From an uncultured Acetatifactor sp. (GTDB lineage Bacteria; Bacillota; Clostridia; Lachnospirales; Lachnospiraceae): a DNA stretch of 64,000 bases. The stretch spans positions 186,001-250,000 of the forward strand of contig CAJUGH010000002.1 in assembly GCA_910586215.1 (NCBI GenBank). Direction: 5' to 3'. Positions 37,038-46,694 of the stretch are shown here, in pieces. How positions within the stretch are numbered: the first letter of the stretch is position 1; every line of letters starts with the position of its first letter. The position numbers were made by a program, and so were the translations under genes. The notes under the pieces were generated by a model. It was not told the origin of the DNA. It saw nothing but the letters and a program-made list of their open reading frames with translations, and made no database searches.

Positions 37038-38060
37038 ATGAAGAGACCATTCGATTTGCTTACGCTGGGAGAGATTATGTTAAGGCTGTCTCCGCCAGAC
37101 AATGAGCGGATTACCCGGGGTGACACTTTGAGCAAACAGGCAGGGGGTGCAGAGCTGAACTCTGCTACCGGTGCTGCCATGCTGGGACTGCGCTGTGGCA
37201 TATTGTCCAAGCTGCCAGCCAATGATCTGGGAATTTATATCAAGAACCGTGTCCGTCTCTGTGGGGTCAGCGATGACTATCTGGTGTACGATGGGGACAA
37301 GGATGCCAGACTGGGCGTATACTACTATGAGAATGGTGCCTATCCCAGGAAGCCACGCATCGTCTATGACAGGAAGAACACTTCCATGAACAAGATTTCC
37401 GTGGACGACTACGAAGATTCCCTGTACAGCGCTACCCATTGCTTCCATACAAGCGGTATCACCCTGGCTTTAAGCCCTGAAGTGCGGGACACGGCTGTGG
37501 AGATGATCAGACGGTTCAAGGCACAGGGGACCATCATTTCCTTTGATGTGAATTTCAGGGGCAATCTGTGGACAGGACCGGAGGCAAAGGCATGTATTGA
37601 GTCGATCCTGCCCTATGTGGACATTTTTTTCTGCTCGGAGGACACAGCCAGGCTCACTTTCCTAAAGGAGGGTGATGCAAAAAGTATCATGAAGAGTTTT
37701 ACGGAAGCGTATCCCATCTCCATCGTGGCATCCACCCAGCGCATAGTACACAGCCCCAAGCGGCACACTTTCGGCTCCATCATCTACTGTGCAAAGGAGG
37801 ACACCTTCTATGAAGAGGCTCCTTATGCGGACATTGAAGTGGTGGACCGGATTGGCAGCGGGGATGCCTACATATCTGGTGTGCTGTATGGGTTGCTGTC
37901 CCACGAGGGAGAATACCAGAGGGCACTGGAATATGGAAATGCGGTCAGCGCCTTGAAGAATACCATCCCTGGCGACCTGCTTTCCACGGACTTGAAGGAG
38001 ATTGAAGGGATCATTAAGGAGCATAAGTCTACGGGGCGGATTGCGGAAATGGACAGGTAG
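37038..38060 (+). CDS. PfkB-family sugar kinase, 2-dehydro-3-deoxygluconokinase-like
   Basis: A 340-residue ribokinase-fold enzyme. The N-terminal GGAELNSATGAAMLG is the first PfkB signature, and VDRIGSGDAYISGVLYG is the second, with the catalytic Asp of the GSGDA motif. The order of segments matches KdgK, which phosphorylates 2-dehydro-3-deoxygluconate, but related sugars cannot be excluded. No aldolase is adjacent, so the pathway is inferred only from family. AAAGGGAGG precedes the start. Confidence 0.82.
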   Translation: MKRPFDLLTLGEIMLRLSPPDNERITRGDTLSKQAGGAELNSATGAAMLGLRCGILSKLPANDLGIYIKNRVRLCGVSDDYLVYDGDKDARLGVYYYENGAYPRKPRIVYDRKNTSMNKISVDDYEDSLYSATHCFHTSGITLALSPEVRDTAVEMIRRFKAQGTIISFDVNFRGNLWTGPEAKACIESILPYVDIFFCSEDTARLTFLKEGDAKSIMKSFTEAYPISIVASTQRIVHSPKRHTFGSIIYCAKEDTFYEEAPYADIEVVDRIGSGDAYISGVLYGLLSHEGEYQRALEYGNAVSALKNTIPGDLLSTDLKEIEGIIKEHKSTGRIAEMDR

Positions 38061-38063
38061 TTT

Positions 38064-39626
38064 ATGGGAATGCATGTTTCGAAGAAAAAAATGATTAGAA
38101 CTGTTTTTGTAATCGTTTTTTGTATGGTGCCACTTTTGTCTGCCATACTTTTTTGTTTAAAAGATGGCCGGTGGATAGGGGATGTTTATATACCATTGGG
38201 GGGATGGAGTGACGAAATCACTTATTATAAACAAATAGAAGGCATTTTGTCCTATGGTATGCCGCGGGGTTTTTTTGGATATAATCAATCCAGGGCATTA
38301 TATGGATCCTTGGGGGTATGGGGGATGATCCCGCTCATACCTTATGTAGTATGGGGAGGTATATTTGGCTGGAATTACAGTTCGCCAATATTTGCCAATA
38401 TTTTTTTCTGCATGATAGCTTTTGTGGTACTGTTTAAGGTCATGCATCTCACAGGAAAAGAGATGGGGGCTTTGTCAATTTTCTGGGTGACGAATCAGTT
38501 TATAAATCGATATGTTTTATCTGGGGTTGTAGAAGCCTCTGTCATTATGCAGTTGATACTTGTCACAGCATGCGGAGAATACCTTTTATCTGAAAAAATA
38601 CGTGACCGTACAGGTCTTTCTGCTATGCAAAGGGATCAGTTTGTATTAGGATTCTGCACTTTTATGATCTGTATGCTGACTCTGGCAAGACCATATTTTG
38701 CGGTACTTTTTTTGATTCCTTTCTGGAAAGCGGTGCAAGACCGGAGAAAAAAATGGATTATGGTTCTTCCGGTGCTGGCAGTGGGAACCATAGCGGTATT
38801 TTTCTTGTACAATCATTTTTTCTGTTCCACCTATTTTAATAATATCTTTTCTTTTGAAAAGCTATATTCTGCTGGCATTTTAGGGGCTTTTGCAAAAGTT
38901 TTTGATGGTTTTATGGAAATCGCGCGATTGATGTGGTATGCCATGCGCTATAAAGGTAGCGGGGTGGGGTGGTATTATTTGCTATTGTTTATTGAATTGG
39001 CAACTATGCTGTTTGTCTGCATACGGAATATCTGCCAGCACAAGAAACCGCCACGGATGTTTACGATTACCTTGATAGGCAACGTGATGATATTGCTTAG
39101 CATCATTGAAATGTATGATCTAGGTGTCGGTGGAAGGCATATTTTGGCTCTGATTGTAGTCAATGCGGTATTGCTGGTAGTAGAAGTTCATTTCTCTATG
39201 GGAGCAGTCCTGGCATTGGTTTGCATTGTATCTATCGTACAGACGAAAGGGGCTGATGCGTTACCCTACCAGAATGAGGACTATGTGGCTTACATGGATT
39301 CATTGGAGAAGATATTTTCTGAGGTCGTAGAGGTGACAGAGGAAATCTCTTATGAAAGCGTTGTGGCTATGCCTACGGCAGACAGAAGTACACAATATCC
39401 GGAACAAGGTGTCAGCACATATTATGGACTGCTGTTTGCCATGCCGCCAGGCGTGGGGATCAGCCTTGATTATAGGGATTATTATGATGATCCGAATCAT
39501 ATCAAAGCCGGCTATATCATGGTTCATCCTGCAGGGGAAATTCGAAAGATACTGGAGGACATGGGGATGACTTGTGTGTTTGAAAATGAAGAACTGGCAT
39601 TGTATAAAAACACTATGTCCTATTAG
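38064..39626 (+). CDS. Polytopic membrane protein, low GC
   Basis: A 520-residue protein with about ten hydrophobic segments in the first 400 residues and an outer C-terminal domain of ~120. An Asp-Glu pair just after the first membrane segment (GGWSDEITYYKQ) resembles the catalytic site of GT-C type membrane glycosyltransferases, which is my best guess. The gene follows the sugar kinase after 3 bases, yet it is clearly richer in A/T than its neighbours, with runs such as TTTTTTT, suggesting recent acquisition. No clear ribosome binding site is seen. Function not established. Confidence 0.6.
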   Translation: MGMHVSKKKMIRTVFVIVFCMVPLLSAILFCLKDGRWIGDVYIPLGGWSDEITYYKQIEGILSYGMPRGFFGYNQSRALYGSLGVWGMIPLIPYVVWGGIFGWNYSSPIFANIFFCMIAFVVLFKVMHLTGKEMGALSIFWVTNQFINRYVLSGVVEASVIMQLILVTACGEYLLSEKIRDRTGLSAMQRDQFVLGFCTFMICMLTLARPYFAVLFLIPFWKAVQDRRKKWIMVLPVLAVGTIAVFFLYNHFFCSTYFNNIFSFEKLYSAGILGAFAKVFDGFMEIARLMWYAMRYKGSGVGWYYLLLFIELATMLFVCIRNICQHKKPPRMFTITLIGNVMILLSIIEMYDLGVGGRHILALIVVNAVLLVVEVHFSMGAVLALVCIVSIVQTKGADALPYQNEDYVAYMDSLEKIFSEVVEVTEEISYESVVAMPTADRSTQYPEQGVSTYYGLLFAMPPGVGISLDYRDYYDDPNHIKAGYIMVHPAGEIRKILEDMGMTCVFENEELALYKNTMSY

Positions 39627-39762
39627 GTAGTTCTTCGGTTCCTTTTCATGTATAATAACCCAACATTTACAAATACTAGAAATACATGGTCGTCTTTTTC
39701 CGCAAGAAAAGGGGATTGTAAGACAAGGCTGATATATTTGTAGATGGAGGAGAAAATATAAT

Positions 39763-40308
39763 ATGAAAGCAACAGGAATTGTTAGAAGAATAGATGACCT
39801 GGGCCGTATTGTGATACCGAAGGAGATCCGCAGGACCCTTCATATCCGGGAGTCAGATCCGCTGGAGATCTTCACGGACAGGGAGGGTCAGGTCATCCTG
39901 AAGAAATATTCCCCCATTGGGGAGATGACTACCTTTGCAAAACAGTATGCGGAGAGCCTGGCCCAGGTCTCAGGCCATGCTGCATTGATCGCGGACAGGG
40001 ACCAGTTCATTGCAGCGGCGGGCGGCTACAAACATCTGGTGAATAAGTCCGTGAGCAGGCAGCTGGAGGAGAAGGTACACAATAGGGAACTGCTGATGGC
40101 CTCCAAAGGGGACAGGAACTTCATCCATGTGTGCGAGGAGGGAACGGAGGACTATCAGCATGAGGCCATTGCACCTATTCTCTGTGAGGGAGACATTATA
40201 GGCAGCGTGGTACTGCTGGAAAATGACAACAAGGCGCGTATGGGGGAAGTGGAGCAGAAGCTGGTACAGTCTGCAGCAGGGTTCCTGGGGCGCCAGATGG
40301 AACAGTAG
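39763..40308 (+). CDS. spoVT: Stage V sporulation protein T
   Basis: A 181-residue regulator of late forespore genes. Residues 1-50 are the AbrB-type swapped-hairpin DNA-binding domain (RRIDDLGRIVIPKEIRRTL); residues 60-180 form a GAF domain. This arrangement and length match SpoVT, and it is good evidence that the organism makes spores. GGAGGAG precedes the start. The 136-base gap before it holds a TATAAT hexamer at about 39650 but no convincing partner box. Confidence 0.93.
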   Translation: MKATGIVRRIDDLGRIVIPKEIRRTLHIRESDPLEIFTDREGQVILKKYSPIGEMTTFAKQYAESLAQVSGHAALIADRDQFIAAAGGYKHLVNKSVSRQLEEKVHNRELLMASKGDRNFIHVCEEGTEDYQHEAIAPILCEGDIIGSVVLLENDNKARMGEVEQKLVQSAAGFLGRQMEQ

Positions 40309-40316
40309 GGAAGCCT

Positions 40317-41771
40317 CTACTGGCGGCTCATCTCTTCCAGAAGAGCCAGTTTGGTGTCATACAGCTTCTGGGACAGATCCACATATACCTGGTGGGGGTT
40401 GACAAGGCGTTTTGTCTCCTCCCACAAGGTGTCCAGTTCCTCCTGGCAGTAGGTACGGATATCCATGACCCTGGGAGAGGTATAGCAGCAGGTGCCCTGA
40501 CAGAAGATCTGTTCCATCAGGGGGCGCAGGGTGTAGGTGCCCCCTGCCAGCTTTGTCTTCTTCCAGGGTTCGTAAGGGTCGAACAGCAGCAGATCGTCCT
40601 GCTCGCTGTAGGATTCTTCTTCCAGGCAGATAAGGTCAGCCTTGATCTTGCGGGTGTCTTTGTCATAGATGCGGAAGATTTTCTTGTTGCCGGGATTGGT
40701 GACTTTCTCCGTGTTCTCGGAGAGTTTGATCTTGGGAGTGAAGCTTCCGTCCGGGGCCTTGATGGCAGCCAGTTTGTATACGCCCCCGAAGGAAGGATTG
40801 TCTTTGGAGGTGATCAGGTTGGTTCCCACACCCCAGGAGGTGATGGCAGCTCCCTGGGTCTTCAGGCTGTCAATCAAGTATTCGTCCAGATCATTGGAGG
40901 CGGAAATCACTGCGTCAGGGAAACCTGCTTCATCCAGCATTTTCCGGGCTTTCTTGGAGAGATAGGCCAGGTCGCCGCTGTCTAAGCGGATGCCGTAGAA
41001 GGTGAGGGGGATGCCGGCGTTACGCATTTCGCTGAACACCCGGATGGCATTGGGAACCCCGGATTTCAAGGTGTCATAAGTGTCCACCAGCAGGATGCAG
41101 GCATCAGGGTACATATCCGCATAAGTCTTGAAAGCAGAGTACTCATCAGGAAAGCTCATGATCCAGCTATGGGCATGGGTACCCTTTACAGGTACGCCAA
41201 AGAGTTGTCCGCAAAGTACATTGCTGGTGCCGATACAGCCGCCGATCATGGCAGCCCTGGCACCATAGGTTCCTGCATCAGGACCCTGTGCCCTGCGCAG
41301 GCCGAACTCCATGATGCCGTCCCCCTTGGCGGCATAGCAGACCCGGGCGGCTTTGGTGGCGATCAGGCTCTGGTGGTTGATGATATTCAAGATGGCAGTC
41401 TCCACAAGCTGGGCTTCCATGATGGGAGCAATGACCTTTACCACAGGTTCCCTGGGGAACATTACGGTTCCCTCCGGGATGGCATAGATATCCCCGGAAA
41501 AGCGGAAGGCAGCCAGGTATTCCAGGAAATCTTCCCCGAAGATGCCCAGGGAAGCCAGATAGTCGATGTCTTCCCTGTCAAAGCAAAGTTCCTTGATATA
41601 CTGGATGACCTGTTCCAGCCCGGCTGCAATGGCGTATCCGCCGCCACAGGGGTTATTCCGGTAGAAGGCATCGAAGATGACGGTCTCATTACGGTCCTTG
41701 TGACGGAAATACCCCTGCATCATGGTAAGTTCATAGAGATCTGTCATTAATGTGAGATTCTGTCGGTCCAT
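40317..41771 (-). CDS. pncB: Nicotinate phosphoribosyltransferase
   Basis: A 484-residue enzyme of NAD salvage that joins nicotinate to PRPP with ATP use. Visible marks are LMTDLYELTMMQGYF at the N terminus, the KGTHAHSWIMSF segment with the His that is phosphorylated, and the phosphate-binding IRLDSGDLAYLSKKARKML. Start at 41771 is chosen because the reverse strand has AAAGGGA upstream and the protein then begins like the family; ten more upstream residues are not conserved. It is convergent with spoVT and divergent from the epimerase gene. Confidence 0.93.
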   Translation of the reverse strand: MDRQNLTLMTDLYELTMMQGYFRHKDRNETVIFDAFYRNNPCGGGYAIAAGLEQVIQYIKELCFDREDIDYLASLGIFGEDFLEYLAAFRFSGDIYAIPEGTVMFPREPVVKVIAPIMEAQLVETAILNIINHQSLIATKAARVCYAAKGDGIMEFGLRRAQGPDAGTYGARAAMIGGCIGTSNVLCGQLFGVPVKGTHAHSWIMSFPDEYSAFKTYADMYPDACILLVDTYDTLKSGVPNAIRVFSEMRNAGIPLTFYGIRLDSGDLAYLSKKARKMLDEAGFPDAVISASNDLDEYLIDSLKTQGAAITSWGVGTNLITSKDNPSFGGVYKLAAIKAPDGSFTPKIKLSENTEKVTNPGNKKIFRIYDKDTRKIKADLICLEEESYSEQDDLLLFDPYEPWKKTKLAGGTYTLRPLMEQIFCQGTCCYTSPRVMDIRTYCQEELDTLWEETKRLVNPHQVYVDLSQKLYDTKLALLEEMSRQ

Positions 41772-41998
41772 GGTTTTTCCCTTTCTGCGGTTTCGCGGCA
41801 TCTTTATAGTTTCTATGATAGATATGATAGAATATAGATTCTGGTACTTTGTATTGAAAATCTGTACAGGAACTTCAAGTACGGAGTACTGGCCAGGTAG
41901 TTTCCAAACAGATAACTTTCATTTCCACAATCATATAACGGCTGGCGGAAAAAAGCAAGTGGGGTTGTAGGAGTATGGGTATGCACAGGGAGGCAGGT

Positions 41999-42922
41999 AT
42001 GAATTTGCTGGTAATTGGCGGCAGTTACTTTTATGGCAGGGTGTTTCTGATGGTTGCATCGAAGCATCATGAGATCACAGTTGTTAACAGGGGGACGTAC
42101 TCCCTGGAGCAGTTCGGGGTGATACACCGGGTGGGAGAGCGTCATGATCCCCAGGTGTGGGCAGGATGCAGGGGGCAGTATGACGCAGTCATAGATTTCT
42201 GTGCCTACCAGCCGGGGGACATAGCCTGTGTCCTGGAGAACCTGGGAGGAAGCACAGGACAGTACATCCTGATCAGTACAGTGGACGTATACCGCAGGGG
42301 CATAGGAGGCAGCAAGGGGGAGGATACCGCCTTTGAGAACCGCCGTTTTCCAGGAGAGGCGGGAGAGTATATTGCAGGGAAAGTGGCATTGGAACAGGAA
42401 CTTGCACGGGAATGTGCCCGGAAGGGAACCGGAGGCACGGTCCTGCGGCCAGGGATCCTGTATGGTCCCTACAATTATGCGCCCAGGGAATCGGAATTCA
42501 TCCGAATTGCCCTGCAATACCATGTGATTCCCCGGTACACGGATGCGGACGGCAGGTTCCAGTTTGTCTATGTGAAGGATGCAGCCCATGCCATCCTGGC
42601 ATGCCTGGCCGATGGGAAGACATACGGCCGGGCCTACAATCTGGTCCAGGATGAGATCCTGGACTATGAGGGCTTCTTCCAGGCCCTTGCAGAGGCAGCA
42701 GGGCCTGGTGCTGACAGGCTTCCCATGACCCTGGAACAGGCAGCCCGGGGTGGGTATCCCATTCCTTTCCCGGCCACCGGGGCAGAGACAGAACTGGTGT
42801 CCAACACCAGGAGCAAGACAGAACTGGGAATGACGTACACCCCTTTCCAGGAAGGGATGGGGAAAACCTGGAAGGCTTTTTCCCATGTGTACAGGGAAGA
42901 CCACGGGGAAGTGAAAAACTGA
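41999..42922 (+). CDS. NAD-dependent epimerase/dehydratase family protein
   Basis: A 307-residue extended short-chain dehydrogenase. The Rossmann opening NLLVIGGSYFYGR is at residues 2-14. An STVDVY strand and a YxxxK pair (EYIAGK) mark the active site. The substrate-binding half has GILYGPYNYAPRESEF. ATG 41999 follows GGGAGGCAGG and places the nucleotide loop at the very N terminus; ATG 41975 is possible. The substrate is probably a nucleotide sugar, which is inference. The 227-base divergent gap before it contains only a short ATGATAGAT direct repeat near 41814. Confidence 0.8.
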   Translation: MNLLVIGGSYFYGRVFLMVASKHHEITVVNRGTYSLEQFGVIHRVGERHDPQVWAGCRGQYDAVIDFCAYQPGDIACVLENLGGSTGQYILISTVDVYRRGIGGSKGEDTAFENRRFPGEAGEYIAGKVALEQELARECARKGTGGTVLRPGILYGPYNYAPRESEFIRIALQYHVIPRYTDADGRFQFVYVKDAAHAILACLADGKTYGRAYNLVQDEILDYEGFFQALAEAAGPGADRLPMTLEQAARGGYPIPFPATGAETELVSNTRSKTELGMTYTPFQEGMGKTWKAFSHVYREDHGEVKN

Positions 42923-43012
42923 TTTTTAAGGGAGTTTTAAAGGACTCGCCATCATGTAAGGTGGGGTATATAAATTCCATGCAAATCTTTTTACATGGGG
43001 GACAGGATTCAC

Positions 43013-43041
43013 ATGACATTTTGTCCAAATGGGGGTATACT
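43013..43041 (+). promoter_or_regulatory. Promoter before the DUF1653 gene
   Basis: ATGACA (43013-43018) and TATACT (43036-43041) with 17-base spacing lie 31 bases before ATG 43072. Confidence 0.55.
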
Positions 43042-43071
43042 CTCTTTATGAAGGAAAGGAGTCTTGGGCAA

Positions 43072-43647
43072 ATGTCATTTATTCCAAAACCACAGGAGAT
43101 TTATAAGCATTTTAAGGGAAACCTGTATCAGATCACGGCCATAGCGGAGCACACGGAGACAGGGGAACTGCTGGTGGTCTACCAGGCATTGTATGGGGAC
43201 TTTAGGACGTATGCCAGGCCGCTTGCCATGTTTACCCAGAGGCTGGACCGGGAGAAGTATCCCGATGCGGACCAGGAGTTCAGGTTCGAACTGCAGGGTC
43301 CGGAGGGGGCAAGACAGCGGAAGGAATCAGATGCGCCGGCACCTGCAATGTCCATGGCAGATGGCAGTACGTCCAAGGTATCTGGTGGGATCGGCGGGGA
43401 GGAGCCTACGGAGGCAGAACTTGCGCTGGATCCCATGGTACTGGAGTTCCTGGATGCGGACACTTACGAACAACGCCTGAACATTATGGCAGGGCTGCAT
43501 CACAGGATCACGGACGACATGCTTACCACTATGGCCATTGCCTGCGATGTGGAGGTAGGGGAAGGCGGCGTGGAGGAGCGGTATGAAGCCTTGAAGAACT
43601 GCCTGGTGACCATGCAGAGATATGAGTGCAACCGCTTGAACAGATAG
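43072..43647 (+). CDS. DUF1653 domain protein
   Basis: A 191-residue protein. Residues 8-75 are a DUF1653 domain (YKHFKGNLYQITAIAEHTET, then VVYQALYGDFRTYARP), a small beta fold of unknown role. A Ser/Gly/Ala-rich linker follows, then a helical C-terminal part (YEQRLNIMAGLHHRITDDML) that is not part of the domain. AAAGGAG (43055-43061) decides the start. The gene has its own promoter and precedes the nucleotidase gene. Confidence 0.82.
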   Translation: MSFIPKPQEIYKHFKGNLYQITAIAEHTETGELLVVYQALYGDFRTYARPLAMFTQRLDREKYPDADQEFRFELQGPEGARQRKESDAPAPAMSMADGSTSKVSGGIGGEEPTEAELALDPMVLEFLDADTYEQRLNIMAGLHHRITDDMLTTMAIACDVEVGEGGVEERYEALKNCLVTMQRYECNRLNR

Positions 43648-43753
43648 GAACCAGGTGTTGCCTCCCTTTAGAATGCAGGATCTGGAATGTGGGAATCCCC
43701 TATTGTCTGTGTAGGGCAGACAGCCATTGGCATCTGGAGGAAAGGAGCAGCAT

Positions 43754-44929
43754 ATGGCATACAGGCTTGACAGGAAGATGGTGATAGGGGTTTCTTCCAG
43801 GGCACTTTTTGACCTGACGGTTGAAAATGATATATTCGAACACTGCGGGGTAGAGGCATATTGCAGGTACCAGGTGGAACACGAACAGGATATCTTAAAG
43901 CCTGGACCTGGCTTTGAACTGATCAGATCCCTGGCAGGCTTAAACGAGCGGTGCGGGGAGGATCTGGTGGAGATCATCGTTATGTCCCGGAACAGTCCGG
44001 ACACTTCCCTGCGGGTATTCAACACCATCGCCCACTACGGGCTGCCCATCACCAGGTCGGTGCTGGTCAGCGGGGCCTCCCTGGCACCGTATCTGGAGGC
44101 TTTCCATACGGACCTGTTTCTCTCGGCCTGTGAGGAGGATGTGCAGAGTGCCATAGACAGTGGCATTGCAGCAGGCATTATCTGCACTGGCCTGGCAGGC
44201 GGGGGACAGGGGCAGATGGATGCGTGGACATCATCGCCCTATGGCCCTGGCCAGTCTGGTACAGCCCGTACAGAGGGTACAAAAGGATCCGGCCAGGTGA
44301 TCGCCATGTGCGCTGCATCCAGAAGAAAGGGCAGGAGACATGCAGACAGGGACAGTCTGGGTGGAAACTGTGGCGCAGGGGGAGACGGTTCTTCCACGGT
44401 TATTCCGGAAGGCCGGATGGAGGGACAGGTCCGCATGGCCTTTGACGGGGATGCAGTGCTGTTTACGGATGAATCAGAGCGGATTTTCAGGGAGCAGGGA
44501 CTGGATGCCTTTGAGGAGAATGAGAGAAGACGGGCCAGGGAGCCGCTGGCAGAAGGGCCTTTTGCACGGTTCCTGAAGAAGCTTTCAGATTTGCAAAGCC
44601 ATCTTGGAATCCAGGACTGTCCTATTCGGACGGCCCTTGTGACCTCACGCTCAGCCCCGGCCCATGAGCGGGTGATCCGTACCATGCGGGCCTGGAACGT
44701 GCGGGTGGATGAAGTCTTTTTCCTGGGGGGACTGGAGAAGAAGGAGGTGCTGAAGGCTTTTGGCGCCCAGATCTTTTTTGATGACCAGTCTGTGCATACC
44801 CAGGCGGCAGCCCAGCATGTGCCGGCAGCCAGGGTACCTTATGGATTTATAGGAGAACGAGATGCAATACAACAATATAACAACCGGCATTTTCCTGGAG
44901 CGTCCCAACCGCTTTGTGGCCAAAGTTAA
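43754..44929 (+). CDS. 5'-nucleotidase (PF06189-like) with a low-complexity insert
   Basis: A 391-residue enzyme of the cytosolic 5'-nucleotidase I family, which removes phosphate from nucleoside monophosphates. The opening LVIGVSSRALFDL-like segment, VMSRNSPDTSLRVFNTI, FDGDAVLFTDESE and FFDDQSVH all fit. Members are usually 300-320 residues; a Gly/Ser/Arg-rich insert of about 75 (roughly residues 155-228) separates the N-terminal part from the FDGD motif. ATG 43754 follows GAAAGGAG. Its 3' end overlaps the next gene by 68 bases in another frame, which is long for an operon overlap. Confidence 0.8.
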   Translation: MAYRLDRKMVIGVSSRALFDLTVENDIFEHCGVEAYCRYQVEHEQDILKPGPGFELIRSLAGLNERCGEDLVEIIVMSRNSPDTSLRVFNTIAHYGLPITRSVLVSGASLAPYLEAFHTDLFLSACEEDVQSAIDSGIAAGIICTGLAGGGQGQMDAWTSSPYGPGQSGTARTEGTKGSGQVIAMCAASRRKGRRHADRDSLGGNCGAGGDGSSTVIPEGRMEGQVRMAFDGDAVLFTDESERIFREQGLDAFEENERRRAREPLAEGPFARFLKKLSDLQSHLGIQDCPIRTALVTSRSAPAHERVIRTMRAWNVRVDEVFFLGGLEKKEVLKAFGAQIFFDDQSVHTQAAAQHVPAARVPYGFIGERDAIQQYNNRHFPGASQPLCGQS

Positions 44930-46694
44930 GGTGGATGGAGGCGTAGAGACCGTACATGTGAAGAATACGGGCAGGTGCAGGGAACTGTTGGTTCCGGGCG
45001 CCCAGGTCTATCTGGACAGGAGCAATGTCCCTGGCCGAAGGACGGGCTATGACTTGGTGGCAGTACAGAAAGGGAAGCGGCTGATCAATATGGATTCCCA
45101 GGCACCTAACCGGGCAGTGGCACAGTGGCTGAAGGAGGGGGGACTGTTTGCCGCTCCCTCCCTGGTGCGCCCGGAGACAAAATATGGGAATTCCCGTTTT
45201 GACTTTTATGTGGAGGCAGATGGGGAAAAGATATTCATAGAGGTAAAGGGTGTGACACTGGAGGAGGAAGGTATCGTCCGCTTTCCTGATGCACCTTCTG
45301 AGAGGGCGGTGAAGCATGTGGGAGAGCTGGTGGCTGCAAAGCATGACGGGTACCGCGCTTTTGTGTTGTTTGTGATCCAGATGGAGGGGGTGGAGTATTT
45401 TACCCCCAACTGGGATACCCATCCGGCCTTTGCCCAGGCCCTTTGCGATGCTGCCAGGGAAGGGGTGGAGATACTGGCCTATGACTGTCATGTGACGGAG
45501 AGCACCATGGAACTTGGAAAGAGGGTTCCCGTGGACCTGGGACAGGGAGATTTTGGAAAAAATTCTGCTCCTGTTAAGAAAACCTTAAAAATGGGGGCCT
45601 TGCAGGCCATTCCCAAACCGCTTCTAAAGTGGTATGATGAGAACAGACGGATTCTGCCCTGGCGGGAGGAAGCCACACCATACCGGGTGTGGGTGTCGGA
45701 GATCATGCTCCAGCAGACCAGGGTGGAGGCTGTGAAGCCATATTTTGAACGTTTTATGGGTGTGCTGCCCCATGTGGGTGCCCTGGCCCGGGTGGAGGAG
45801 GGAACCCTCTTGAAGCTCTGGGAAGGACTGGGCTATTACAACAGGGCCAGGAACCTGCAGAAGGCAGCCATCCAGATCTGTCAGGACTATGGCGGCATTA
45901 TGCCGGACACCTATGAGGAACTTCTGAAGCTGACCGGTATAGGCAGTTATACAGCAGGGGCCATTGCCTCTATCGCCTTTGGCAGGCCGGTACCGGCTGT
46001 GGACGGGAATGTGCTGCGGGTGATATCCCGTATTAGGGAGGACGGCAGACTGATCACAGAACCGAAGGTGAAGGCGGCGGTGGAACAGGATTTGCGGGAT
46101 GTGATGCCTGTGGATCGTCCGGGGGATTTTAACCAGGCCATGATGGAACTGGGTGCCTGTGTCTGTATTCCCAATGGGATGCCCCTGTGCCAGGCATGTC
46201 CCCTGGCGGGCCTGTGTATGGCCCATCTGCATGGCGTGGAGCAGTCCTATCCCAGGAAGGCCCCCAAAAAGGCCAGGACCGTGGAGGAGAAAACCATCCT
46301 GGTAGTCAGGGACCAGATGCGGGCAGCTATCCGCAGGAGACCTTCCAGGGGACTGCTGGGAGGCATGTATGAGTTTCCCTCCATGGAAGGCTTCCATACC
46401 CCGGAGGAGGTGGTGGCATACCTGTCTGCCAATGGAATCCGGGTCCTGCGGATCCAGCCCCTTGAAGATGCAAAACATATCTTTACCCACAGGGAATGGC
46501 ATATGAAGGGGTATATGATCCAGGTAGACGAACTGGAACAGGGACATCCGGGAGAGGGGGTGAAGGACTGGCTGTATGTCCCTCCAGGGGAGATAGAAAC
46601 AGCCTACCCCATCCCTTCGGCCTTTGCAGCCTATACCAAATATCTGAATATTGAATTGAAACATTGGAAGTATGAGGAGGAGAATAAGCCGTGA
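44862..46694 (+). CDS. SfsA - MutY fusion protein
   Basis: A 610-residue protein made of two families usually encoded separately. Residues 1-230 are SfsA (LERPNRFVAKVKVDG, HVKNTGRCRELLVPG, FYVEADGEKIFIEVKGVTL), a nuclease-like protein. Residues about 245-600 are MutY, the adenine glycosylase that removes A opposite 8-oxoG: catalytic Glu280 in SEIMLQQTR, helix-hairpin-helix LTGIGSYTAGAI, catalytic Asp381 in VDGNVLR, and four Fe-S cysteines in CIPNGMPLCQACPLAGLC. No Shine-Dalgarno stands before the internal Met at about residue 243, so one polypeptide is likely. It overlaps the nucleotidase gene at the 5' end and the glycosyltransferase gene by 4 bases at the 3' end. Confidence 0.88.
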   Translation: MQYNNITTGIFLERPNRFVAKVKVDGGVETVHVKNTGRCRELLVPGAQVYLDRSNVPGRRTGYDLVAVQKGKRLINMDSQAPNRAVAQWLKEGGLFAAPSLVRPETKYGNSRFDFYVEADGEKIFIEVKGVTLEEEGIVRFPDAPSERAVKHVGELVAAKHDGYRAFVLFVIQMEGVEYFTPNWDTHPAFAQALCDAAREGVEILAYDCHVTESTMELGKRVPVDLGQGDFGKNSAPVKKTLKMGALQAIPKPLLKWYDENRRILPWREEATPYRVWVSEIMLQQTRVEAVKPYFERFMGVLPHVGALARVEEGTLLKLWEGLGYYNRARNLQKAAIQICQDYGGIMPDTYEELLKLTGIGSYTAGAIASIAFGRPVPAVDGNVLRVISRIREDGRLITEPKVKAAVEQDLRDVMPVDRPGDFNQAMMELGACVCIPNGMPLCQACPLAGLCMAHLHGVEQSYPRKAPKKARTVEEKTILVVRDQMRAAIRRRPSRGLLGGMYEFPSMEGFHTPEEVVAYLSANGIRVLRIQPLEDAKHIFTHREWHMKGYMIQVDELEQGHPGEGVKDWLYVPPGEIETAYPIPSAFAAYTKYLNIELKHWKYEEENKP

